Shown here: piece after piece, positions 1 to 10,110 of the stretch
Numbering within the stretch: position 1 is the first letter of the stretch
How the letters are laid out: each line of letters begins with the position of its first letter
DNA from: Eucommia ulmoides
Lineage: Eukaryota > Streptophyta > Magnoliopsida > Garryales > Eucommiaceae
Direction: 5' to 3'
NCBI GenBank assembly: GCA_016647705.1
Contig: CM028335.1
Span: forward strand, 10,616,905-10,680,904
Length of the DNA stretch: 64,000 nt
Made by a program: the position numbers and the translations under genes
The notes under the pieces: generated by a model
Databases searched by the model: none
The model's input: the letters and a program-made list of their open reading frames with translations, nothing else
What the model was told of the DNA's origin: nothing

Positions 1-470
1 TGATTGTCTTTATGATCTGGATTGCCTAATAACGTGCTTACTTTGATTTATTCCAAATTTATCACATTCTTATAAACTTGATTATTCATATATCGTGTTA
101 AAAGTACTTCTATCACACTTAGTTGGGTTGATTTGTGATTGATATCTATAGTGTTAGTAGAAGCTCTTGTGTAAATAATTTTTTGTATTTGTGAGGATTT
201 ATAACTTGGACTTTAGTGTAATTAATCTAATTGAACGATTTGATTGTCTTTATCTATGATTGATCTACTGATATTATTCGAGCAAAAAAAGGATTTGATT
301 GTCTTTATCTATGATTGATCTACTGATATTGTTCGAGTTAAAAAACAATTTGATTGTCATTAGCTGGATTCTTGATAACGTGCTTACTTTGATTTATCCT
401 AGATAAAAATTAACATTGTCTTATAAACCTGATTATTAGTTGTTGGTGTCAAAAAGTGATTACCACCTCA
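1..470. repeat. Short direct repeats at the left edge
   Basis: A block of about 120 bases at the left edge (from GATTGTCTTTATGATCTGG, through AACGTGCTTACTTTGATTTA) recurs from about 350 in a diverged form. Between the two lies a roughly 57-base unit, containing CTATGATTGATCTACTGATA, present twice in tandem at about 236-350. No open frame and no structural RNA is visible. The AT-rich text resembles the end of a degenerate LTR, but no partner terminus or target duplication is seen, so the family is not assigned. Confidence 0.55.
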
Positions 471-560
471 AGTTAGTCCGGTTAGAGTACACGTGGATTT
501 TTCTTGTTGAGGTGGAAGTGATGTGTATTGGAGATTGAGATTGAAGATCGGTGAACTTCT

Positions 561-880
561 TGATACGCACTAATTTTCCGAAAGGAAATGGATATGAAAT
601 AATAATATAGTAAATGAGAAGGGGTTTTTAAAATGCCGATTTTCTCAAAAAAAAGTACTTAGGCCATTTTAAAATAAGGAGTCATCACTTAATATTGAGT
701 TTAAATGGTGTACTAGGTCATCAGTTTTTTTGAAAAACACAATTTAAAAGGTCTAAGCAAAAATTGACTCCAAAAATCATGATCAAACCAAATATTCAAT
801 TAAAAAGTTCGAGTGTCGGTTACGCTCGGGGAATGTGTTAGGCATCCTAAAAAACTATATATCCAAACCACCTTAATTCT
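561..880 (+). repeat. Fragment of the same LTR family as 53051-55385
   Basis: The text from TGATACGCAC onward matches, with scattered differences, the first 300 or so bases of the solo LTR at 53051. Shared words include CCGATTTTCTCAAAAA, ACTTAGGCC, TTTAAATGGT and GGTTACGCTCGGGG, in the same order and spacing. Similarity fades at about 880, so only the 5' part of an LTR remains. It is an old fossil fragment with no coding content. Confidence 0.7.
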
Positions 881-3296
881 TAATAAATGGTTAGGCTGGG
901 CTGAGCCGGGCCTAAACAAAAATTATCAATGCCCAAATTCGGCCCTAAAAACAAACGGAAATAAATTTTGGGGTTGAACTGTTTGTGCAAGTCCCGGACC
1001 ATGACCATTCCTAGATAAATGTAGCTTATCGGGAGTGGGGACCAACGGCCCCATAAGTCAGCATCTTCCAATTCTTTCTGTTTTTTTAAAAAAAAAGAAA
1101 AGAAAATAAATAAAACAATGTTTAGACAGTTGGTTTACTCCTACAAATTTGCATCCAAAGCCCAAGCCAACCCAAGGTTTATTCAAGCCCAAATTAAGGT
1201 TATCTCGGTCTCTCTCTCCCTCACACTCACGCGCGCACTTTTGAGATAAGATTTATGATTTAAGATAAGATGGAGACAGTCAGATGTCAAAATCATACAC
1301 ATTATTTTTTCTACGATTAGTATTAAATGCGCCCCCCCAAACTAATCCATTTAAGAGAAGAAAAATAAAAATAAAAATAAAATATACCTACCTTTTCTAA
1401 TTTAAGGGTAAATCTAGCTGTTTTACATTACACACTCAAATTAGGACTATTTTTTTTTTTAGTTTCTAACTATTGACCCATCCCATAAATTTTGTGAATT
1501 TTACTTTGTTTTAATTAGTCATTCCGTTTGATTTAGCTGTTATATATATATTTTTTCTTTTTTCCTTTTTTAATTTTTTTTTTTTTCTTTCTTCACTTTT
1601 ATTTTTCTTTTCTTTTCTTTTTTGTGCTTCGCGTCTTTTTCTTCTTCACCGAGCAACCGAGCCGCTGCGCCATCCAACCCCAACTAACCTCTCCTTGACA
1701 ACAACTCTACTAAAAACCCGTCAAGAAAAGCTCACCTCATGACCAATTTGATTTTGGAAGCTCAATTTCTATTACGAATCAGAAATGGTTTCAGTTACAT
1801 CGTCGTGTCACCCTCCTTCTAACTAAAGCACTTCGTGCCTCTTCTTCTAATTAGAGCACCTCGTTCTTCTCCTGTTCAGATTACTCTCCTCATTTTCATC
1901 ACTCTTCTTCTGACTCATATTGCAAGAGATTACTTCATTTTTTATTTAATAAATCTTAAATTGAGTTTTAATGAACGAGGAAAAAAGGAAAATTTGTGTT
2001 TTGTTCATCTACGAACGAAATGACACCCATTTGGATTGATTTGTTTGTGTTGTTTCTGTTCAATTGGATATGATCTAGTTATTTAATTGATTTTTTGTTA
2101 TTAATTCTTCAAATCCATTTGATTTTGAGGTTTAATTAATTCTTCAAACCCATTGGAACGTTTATTAGTGGACGGAAGTGGCAGGACAAGGGTTGTGGGA
2201 TGGCGATGGTGTTTGTGGACAGCAGGGGAAGGGGGTTAGGGGTGGACGGAGATGGGGGGAGGAAGAAAGAAAAAATAAAAAAATAAAATAAAAAGAAAGG
2301 TAAAGATAAAATTTGCCCTCTAAATTATATCCTATTTTAATTATATGACTAAAATAGTAATAATATATATATATATATATATATATATTTACTTACAATC
2401 AATTATAACAATAAAAATAACTAAAAATTAAGTCTAAAAAATCTTGAGACAAAATTGTAAACGTAATGTGAAAATAGAATTATTCTACTCATGATCTTTA
2501 ATTAAATGATTAATACTTGTGTTTTATAGTTTTTTTTTTTGTCGTTCGGAAATTAAAACACAAACAGAACAAAAAATAAAACAATTAGAATCATTCTTCC
2601 GAGCACATTTCGAAGGTCCATTTGTTCATTTTCTCAAACTAAATATCTTCAATATCAGCCGTAGATAATAATTTTAAAAGATGAATAAATAAAATTATGG
2701 AGAGGTATAAACAAAGCTAGAAGAAATAAAATAAACAAATTGAGTATGATTTTGTTTTTATTAAAAATGAATATAGTGTTAATTTTATTCTTGCATTTTA
2801 AATGCTATTTCATTGAGTTAAATAATTTCCATTAGATACTAATTTGAATTTTTAAGTTATAACTTAACTGTGATTACCTATCATTTTTCTAATAACATAT
2901 CTTTGGTTCTATAAAATTATAGAATAAAAAAATTAATTCTTAATTGAATTAAGACAACGTTTGAAAACGTTGTCATTTGATTTTTATGTGGCAACACATG
3001 TTTTTTTTTTTTTTTTGTCATGAGCTGAACACCACATCATCTATATTTTTTAAAAAGATGTTAATTCAGTTGACAAGGAAAAATACTTTTTTCTTATCAA
3101 TTAAAGTTCAACTCTATTGTAAAATATTTTAAGAAATAAAATTTAATCTTGAATGTATCAAGTCGCTGTGAGAGAGAATGTCCTTAAAATCATTTCTGGA
3201 GATAACTAGTCGAGGGGCGCATAAACTGATCCGAATAAACTTTACCCGTTGACCTAAAACCAAAATAAAAATAAAAATGTATACACCTCTCCAATT
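881..3296. other. Intergenic DNA, no gene recognised
   Basis: This is AT-rich DNA with long T and A tracts, a pyrimidine-rich stretch at about 1550-1660, and an (AT)n microsatellite at 2363-2388. Short open frames on both strands have no recognisable protein features. Nothing here can be supported as a gene. Confidence 0.6.
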
Positions 3297-3310
3297 GTAT
3301 TTATAATTTA
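3297..3310 (+). promoter_or_regulatory. TATA-like box of the PP2A B' gene
   Basis: TGTATTTATAATTTA lies a short distance ahead of a CT-rich leader (about 3415-3490) of the kind common at plant transcription starts, and about 0.6 kb before the start codon. Placement is by motif only; the transcription start is not known. Confidence 0.35.
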
Positions 3311-3330
3311 ATGACAACTTGATGAGGTGT

Positions 3331-3903
3331 GGAAAATAACTGTTCCAACTAATTTGATCAGGACAACAATATCCTTAAAATGTCAAAATAACGCATTTTT
3401 TTTTATTTGCACAAACACCCCCTCCCTTTCCGTTTCAATTATCCCCTTCTCTCTCCTCTCCTTTTACATTCCTCTCTCATCCACTGCTTTGGTCGTCGGA
3501 GAGGCTCGCCGTCCGAGCATCTCGCTCGCATTCCGGCGGTCGATGATTTCCCCGCGGATCCGTCAACCGCCGATCATTTCCCCTCGATCGAATCTAGAAC
3601 TGTGCAATCGCTCGTCTCCGGTACTTACGGTGGATCCATGTCCTTTTCTCTCTATGAATCTTCGTTCCGAGCCATTTTATGGTACACGAACTGAGCATGC
3701 CGCTTATTTAGCGTCTTTCCGTTTGCTTCGATCCGTAAGCGCTTGTAATTACGAATAACCATATCATGTTTTGATTGTAATTGTGTGGTATATGTAAGTA
3801 TAGACTTAGGGTTTTACTTGTTCCTAGTTTTAAACCATTTCCATTTTCCTTTTTTGAGCGCAAAACACAGAAGGTTGAGGGTTTATTATACATACATATT
3901 GGC
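3331..3903 (+). other. 5' leader of the PP2A B' gene, probably with an intron
   Basis: A pyrimidine-rich leader (about 3415-3480) is followed by a GC-richer tract without a conserved frame. A GTACTTACGG donor at 3621 and an ACACAG acceptor ending at 3870, behind a T-rich tract, would remove a 250-base leader intron and leave 33 bases before the ATG at 3904. Leader introns are common in plant B' genes. The open frames at 3327-3758 and 3407-3694 look like chance reading of this leader. The splice pair is a prediction. Confidence 0.45.
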
Positions 3904-6900
3904 ATGTTGAACAAATTCATGAAGCGTGGGCACCGTAAGGTGTCGAAATCTGACGGTGCCGATTCCGGAGCATACGGCTATATCCCGGCGGGGTACAGGA
4001 ATTCCGGCTCGGTTTCAACGTCGAACGTGATAGTAAACCACGCCTCTCGAGGCGCACCGCCCAATTCCGTGCAGCAACAGCCGGCGATGACAGCTGTCCT
4101 TTCTCCAGGGACCATCGAAACCCTCCCCGTGTTCCGAGATATTCCAGCCTCTGAACGACAAAACTTGTTTTCCAGAAAGTTGAAGGTATGTTGCTTCCAG
4201 TTTGATTTCTCAGACACTTTGAAAATGGTCAGAGAGAAGGAGATTAAGAGGCAGTCCCTGGTGGAGCTTGTCGATTTTGTACAGTCTGGTTCTGGGAAAA
4301 TCACTGAGAGCAATCAAGAAGAAATGATTAGGATGATTTCAATGAACATATTCCGGTCTTTACCTCCAGCTTCCCATGAAAACACTGGTTCTGAGAACAT
4401 GGAACCGGAAGAGGAGGAGCCATATCTTGAGCCTTCATGGCCACATTTGCAGTTGGTGTATGAGCTGCTTTTGCGATATGTTGTCTCATCTGAAACAGAC
4501 ACAAAGATTGCCAAACGGTACCTTGATCATTCGTTTGTCTTAAAGCTACTCGATTTGTTTGATTCGGAGGACCCCAGAGAGCGAGAGTATTTGAAAACTA
4601 TACTACACCGCATATATGGGAAGTTCATGGTTCATCGCCCATTTATTAGGAAGGCGATCAACAATATATTTTATCGATTTATATACGAAACAGAAAGGCA
4701 TAGCGGTATTGGTGAGCTATTGGAGATTCTCGGGAGTATAATTAATGGGTTTGCACTGCCTATGAAAGAGGAACATAAGTTGTTTCTTGTGCGTGCTCTT
4801 ATACCACTGCACAAGCCGAAGCCAATCTCTTTGTATCATCAGCAGCTTTCGTATTGCATTACTCAGTTCGTGGAGAAGGATTATAAATTGGCTGATACTG
4901 TTATTAGGGGTTTGTTGAAGTATTGGCCTGTCACCAATTGCCAGAAGGAGGTTCTCTTCCTTGGGGAACTTGAAGAAGTGCTGGAGGCAACACAAGCTGC
5001 AGAATTTCAGCGTTGCATGGGGCCTCTTTTTAGGCAGATAGCTCGCTGCCTTAACAGCTCTCACTTTCAGGTTTGGGAATCCTCAAACTATTTTTATATC
5101 CTATGCATCTTTGAAATTTCATTTTGTTTTGAGTTAAAAAAATATGGTATTTTGTGTAGACCTTCCCCCCCCCCCCCGGGGAACTTTCATTTTGTTGATT
5201 ATAAATTATAAGCCAGAAAACTTTGAACTTTCTGCTTTTTAAGTTACTTTTTCGTTGTTAAGTAAAGGGTTCTGATACCTCTCCAGTTTTTTTTTTTTTT
5301 TTTTGGACTTCTTTTTAAGGATGTAAATGACATGTTTTGGCTTCATAGAATGTGCAATTAAGTAATAATATGATAAGCTCAATATCAAAAAAGGAAAAAC
5401 GGGGAAAGAGGAAACCTCAATTTTGCGAAGTTTTTTTGTACGATATTCCATTTCCTTTTTGTGTCCTAATGAATGACTTCGAGCGATTTTTTATGAAAAA
5501 ATGTCTGGCATGATTTTGAGGCTCAATAGTGCTGTCGACATTATTTTTGTCTTACTTGATTCATTTTGGCTAATTATGTTTCTTATTTTACCATGAAAGG
5601 ATCATGTAAGCCCCTGTTTGTTTTCTCTTCGTCAATTTATTGATCCTACTCCTAAAGTGTTTTCCTTATATCCAGGGACTTTAGAAATTCAGGCAACTAC
5701 TTTGAAAATATTGTAAATATCATTGGATACACTAAATATTATTAGAGACAAAAAATTTTGTTTCTCCATATGCATTTTTCTGGCCATGTATCCATATCCA
5801 TTTTTTCGTTTCTTTTAAAACCAATTCAACAAAAGATGCTAATGACTGTCTTGGTCTCTAGAATGCTTCTACAATTATCTTTAGGGTCATGAACATTTTC
5901 CATTTCAGAGATAAGACTGCTATAGAAAATAAATATTACAACATGGCCAAAAAAAAAATAAAAAAATTCATAGGGTAAATGGCACTTTACCCCATGTGGT
6001 TTATGCAGATTACACTTACCCTTGTGCTATTTCCTTAAGCACATAACCCCCTTGTACTTATATTTTAAGCCATAACACTTGCAAATTGCTTACGAAATGT
6101 AAGCATAGGGGAATTATGTGCTTATGAAATAGCATAGGGGTAATTGCAATTAGCCTAAATCACAGGGAAATAAAATGCCTTCTACCCGAATTAGTATACT
6201 TGTATCTTAGAAAAACATAAAGCTTGGATGGAGTTACTGAAAGGATAGTTGAATTCTCATGATATTATGAACTGCAAAGTTGATTGGTTTAACATGAAAT
6301 GTATGATGTTAGACTCGGCAAAACAAAATGTATATGATGTTAGATTTTAAGTATACAAATTTGGATACCTAAACAAAGTTGATCACATTTTTTTCTTTTT
6401 CTTGAAGTGTAGTTGATTACTTTTGATTATCCACATGACTTGGATGCAATTTTTTAACGCCTGTCTACTGTGCAACACCTAATGTAGCATAACATGCAAT
6501 AGATTTCTGAAATACGTTTGATGCATCATAAGGGTAAAGAAAATAACTTTTGGTGTAATAACTTTTATTTTCAGGTTTTAGGGTGTGTGCGTGCGTGTGT
6601 ATGCATGCATGTTTGCAAATGAATCGAGCCCTAATATGAATTCATGAATATTTTCCTTAATAGATAGTTTGAGTTTGGTCAGTTTAATAAATGAGCCCAA
6701 TTTACACCTACAACTTAGGTTTTTTTATTAATGAATTTAAACGCAAACATTGAACATTTATGAGTTCGATTTGATGGAGTTTGCTAACAAATTTGTTTAG
6801 GGTTTGATCTCAATCTTATTATAGGTTATAAATTAGGTAAATGAGCATGAAAAGATTTGAGGATGCAACAGTTAATGTCATGCATATAAAATATTGAGGT

Positions 6901-9818
6901 TGGTTGTTCTCTCGATTTTACTATTTATTTTTTTAACACGAAAATCATTTTTAAAAGGAATCTAGGTTAATTGGCATAATAAGTTTATATGAAAGAGGAT
7001 TCTAAGGGATGAGATTCTCATACTGCCAGTATTTTAAGTTTGATTTATTTCAGTGTTGTAAAAGGTGGAAGCGTTGGGCGGGATGTTTTGACTTGTCCGG
7101 GGTGAGGCATAAGCCTTTGGGGCGTGGGGCCTAAGCCAACGATCCATAAATTTCAATATTTTAAAAATATAATATATATTTAAGAAATAAATAATTAAAA
7201 AAGATATATATGAAAGATAAATATAGATAAAATCATAAGATGACAAAAATTATGAATCATAAATAGTAATTTGCCAACCTATTTAGGGATGTTACTAACT
7301 ACTATTCTTTATTTTGTTACTAATTTTCTAAGATCTAATAATCTTCCTTGAATTCTAGTCAAATACTGCAAATTTTTTCTTTATGAATTAAAAAAATATT
7401 AATTAGAGGAAACACTTGTTCTATTTTCAGATAAAACATAAAAACACCACATGGCTTAATCCTAATTCTCCGATTTCCGCAATTCCTATTCTTGCCTTTG
7501 TCGACCTCTACTTCCTCATTTATATGATAACCTCTTTATCCTAAATCTTGGTCGCACCTCCAGCCTTCGAGTTCTGACATCGATGGAATGATGAAGACAA
7601 AGACAAACACACAAAAACATGTACAAAATCAACTTTTGTCTCTCTTGATTTTTTTGGTGATGAAAACACAGGACATAAGTCTTGTCGAACTTTGCCTAGG
7701 GCAAAGTTGGGCATCGCCCACGGCATCTAGGCGCATGCCCAGCTGGAAAAGGAAAATTGCTCTCTTCATTGCCTAGGGGTGGTTTAGGACCACCCCGCCT
7801 ATGGGCGAACCCACAAGTACCTTTTACAACATTGATTTATTTAATAAATGAACCAAAGTTAAGCCTCAACTTAGGTTTGTTTAATAAAGAAATCAAATAC
7901 AAACATTATGAGTTCATTTTGACGGAGTTTGGGAACAAATTCAATAAGGATCTGCTCTCATGCTAGTTATAGGTTATAAATGCGGTAAGATCCGATAATT
8001 AATAGTGTGCTTATAAAATATTGAATATAAATATTCTCTTAATATTTTATGATTTAAAACGTTAAAACCTAAAATCACTTTTCCAGAGAAAAATAAGGTA
8101 ATTTGACATAATGGATATATGAAAGAGGATTTTAAGGGATGAGATTCTCGTGGAGCCAAGTCAAGGTTTCTATCTCGATCTGTTAGTGCATCTAATTATT
8201 TAGTTGTAAAGCTTGAGCTCAGTTTTAAATTTGATCAACTTACATTAAGCCAAAACTTATATAAGATTTGTTGGTTTTAATAAAGTTTGGTTCTAGTTTT
8301 AATTTTGTTTGATTTGGTTTGTAGTACGCACATGTTCGTGTCCACTTTAACTGATTCGCTTGGGCTCTTCTGCATATCTAGGTCTTCTGGGATACATCCG
8401 GAAAGGGAGACCGTCTCTCCCAGAAGTAGTGTTTTCTTTTTTCATGCTGAAAACTAATTCCTTTACTGCGTTTTTTCCTAGTTTTATAAATGATCCACTT
8501 ATTAGCAGTTTACTCCACCATTTGCTTTGAAGGCTTCGGGATACTGTGATCAGATTGAGGGACGGTTACAAGCTGACTTCGTTTTTTAATATTTGATTAC
8601 TCCATTGATGAAAAATCACAACCTTGTTTCTCTTATTAGTAAAGACATGAAAACCGTCGAGTTAAGTACTTGGGGTCACATGCATGCATATTTTAACGTT
8701 GAACTTATCTATAAATACTCAGCTTTTGAATTGTTTGAAATGAACACAATAAGAAATCTGAAAATTTGCATAAGGTTATTCCTAATTCTAATTCCAACAC
8801 TTCAATTTCCTACTACCAAAGACTACCCGATGGAATTTGAAGAGTTGATGGAAGTATGTATGTAAGATGAGAAGCTTTTTAGGCATGCTTATCATGATTT
8901 TTCTTCATCTACTGGAAAAAGGGAAACCGAGGAAAAAAGAAACAAGTTGATCGTTTCCTCCTCATGCTGGCAAATCATTTAAACTCGATGCATTGTGCTT
9001 GGCTTAAGTGCTACACTCACCATTATTATCTGGATTTTTGATGTTCTGGTTTTCCCATAATTGATTGGAGCCCTTAGGTCTGTTTGGCTTGTAAGCCAAA
9101 ATTTCCAAAAAATAAAAGAAAAAAAATAGTAGAAATTTATAGATCGTGTTAGATTTGAGATTATGCTCTTTTTTATGCTTAATTACAAATATTTTCTCTG
9201 CCATGTGCTCCTCGTTTCCTTTTTAAGATTCATGTATGATTAGGTTGTAATTTACTTGGTACGATTCATAGTTTATTAGTCTTGGACGGCCTTGGTACAT
9301 GCAAAAATGCAAAAAGAAAATAAATAAAATAAAATCATCCAAGTTGATAATTCTTGTTACATTTGAGATTATGCTCGTGTATTCATGCTTAGTTACAAAT
9401 ATGCCCCTCTTAACTTTTTCTTTCTTTGATTATGTGATTATGTAATAGTTCTAATTGGTATATTCTTGAGCCAAAAAATTCAATTTCTTTTTTTCATCAG
9501 GTAGCCGAACGAGCCCTCTTCTTGTGGAACAACGAGCATATTGTGAGCTTGATTGCCCAGAATAGAAACGTTATTTTACCTATAATATTTGAGTCTTTGG
9601 AGAAAAACATTCAGTCTCACTGGAACCAGGCCGTCCATGGTCTTTCCGTTAATGTCAGAAAAATGTTTTTGGAAACGGATTTTGAGTTGTTTGAGGAGTG
9701 TCAGAGGCAGTATGCAGAGAAAGAAGCCATGGCCGAAGAGGTGGAAGAGCAGAGGGAGATGAGATGGCGGAGATTAGCTGCAGCGGCAGCTGCAGCACAA
9801 GGTGAAGGCTCAAATTAA
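3904..9818 (+). CDS. Serine/threonine protein phosphatase 2A, B' (B56) regulatory subunit
   Basis: The coding sequence joins 3904-5070 and 9501-9818 and gives 494 aa. The protein is the B'/B56 regulatory subunit that binds the PP2A scaffold and catalytic subunits and chooses substrates. The N-terminus is basic and variable (starts [16 protein letters not shown]), as in plant B' alpha/beta-type proteins. The HEAT-like B56 core runs from about residue 75 to 460, with hallmark stretches [16 protein letters not shown] (74-89), [18 protein letters not shown] (174-191), [19 protein letters not shown] (218-236), [18 protein letters not shown] (336-353) and [16 protein letters not shown] (430-445). 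The C-terminus (462-494) is a charged helix ending in an alanine run. Splicing joins CAG to GTAGCC: donor GTTTGG at 5071, acceptor TTTTTTTCATCAG ending at 9500, phase 0, near a C-terminal position typical for plant B' genes. The start is the ATG at 3904; the one at 3919 is an alternative. Only the exact B' isoform is uncertain. Confidence 0.95.
5973..6187. mobile_element. Foldback-type MITE in the PP2A intron
   Basis: The ends are imperfect inverted repeats: GGGTAAATGGCACTTTACCC on the left and, read on the other strand, GGGTAGAAGGCATTTTATTT on the right. The inversion continues inward, with GTGCTATTTCCTTAAGCACATAA opposite TTATGTGCTTATGAAATAGC, so most of the 215 bases can fold on themselves. 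There is no coding capacity. No clear target duplication is visible. Elements with a GGGTAAAAGGCA-type start are widespread short repeats in plants. Confidence 0.6.
6680..7028. repeat. Left copy of a diverged direct duplication
   Basis: This segment and 7843-8155 share ordered blocks: AATAAATGA, CAACTTAGGTTT, ATGAGTTC, GGAGTTTG, TATAGGTTATAAAT, ATAAAATATTGA, ATATGAAAGAGGATT and AAGGGATGAGATTCTC. Together they form an old direct duplication. The hAT element at 7051-7834 lies just after this copy, at the junction. Confidence 0.6.
7051..7834. mobile_element. Non-autonomous hAT element
   Basis: The terminal inverted repeats are CAGTGTTGTAAAAGG (7051-7065) and CCTTTTACAACATTG (7820-7834), 14 of 15 complementary. 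They are flanked by a perfect 8-bp target duplication ATTTATTT (7043-7050 and 7835-7842), the length made by hAT transposases. The GC-rich subterminal parts are full of GGGCG, GGGGCGTGGGG and GCCTAGG words. The 784 bases hold no transposase frame; the short open frames inside have no recognisable features, so mobility would depend on an enzyme supplied elsewhere. Confidence 0.85.
7843..8155. repeat. Right copy of the direct duplication
   Basis: This is the partner of 6680-7028, beginning AATAAATGAACC and ending near GGGATGAGATTCTCGTGG. The two copies differ by many substitutions and small indels, so the duplication is old. Confidence 0.6.
8384..8426. repeat. Short perfect hairpin
   Basis: CTTCTGGGA (8384-8392) pairs with TCCCAGAAG (8418-8426). 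A second stem, GGGAGA with TCTCCC, nests inside. This could be a folded remnant of a small element; no RNA gene is claimed. Confidence 0.5.
9143..9410. repeat. Small duplication near the 3' end of the PP2A intron
   Basis: The block GATCGTGTTAGATTTGAGATTATGCTC...CTTAATTACAAATAT at about 9143-9195 recurs at about 9346-9402 as TTCTTGTTACATTTGAGATTATGCTCG...CTTAGTTACAAATAT. The spacing is about 205 bases. Confidence 0.55.
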
Positions 9819-10110
9819 GGGCAAATAGCTATGTTCTCCCCCCCCCCCCCCCCCCCCCCCCCTCTCTCCGCTCTTTCTCTTTCTGTCGTTGGTGGTGATA
9901 TTATTTTTGTTCTTTGTTTTTCTGTAATTTTTATTTTATTTTTGCCCTTACCAAGATCAGGCAGAAAAGCAGCATAGCCATGGAGATGGAGTTTTAGATG
10001 TACTGTAACTTTTGTTAGTAATATGTTGGAGATTAAGAAAGTGTTTTGTAATGTGAATGTGAAGTCTCTTGTATTTCTTCATTTATTTTTTAAATACGAA
10101 AAGGAAAATG
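9819..10110 (+). other. 3' UTR of the PP2A B' gene
   Basis: About 20 bases after the stop there is a run of 25 C (9838-9862), then a CT tract and T-rich DNA with TTTGTAATGTGAATGTG near 10044-10060, a plausible plant poly(A) region. The exact end is not determined. Confidence 0.45.

Larger units (their letters stand above)
5071..9500 (+). other. Large intron of the PP2A B' gene
   Basis: This 4,430-base intron is very long for this gene family and has been filled by repeats: a foldback element (5973-6187), a duplicated segment (6680-7028 and 7843-8155) and a hAT element (7051-7834). It also holds a run of 13 C near 5165 and a second small duplication near 9143 and 9346. The rest is AT-rich and contains no exon I can recognise. 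Confidence 0.85.

Noticed and set aside
3327-3758. 143-codon open frame on the plus strand (and 95 codons in another frame)
   Set aside because: It lies in the CT- and GC-rich leader of the PP2A gene. Two overlapping frames are open by composition and neither resembles a protein family.
8593-8865. 90-codon open frame in the PP2A intron
   Set aside because: Ordinary AT-rich chance frame with no recognisable features and no splice context.
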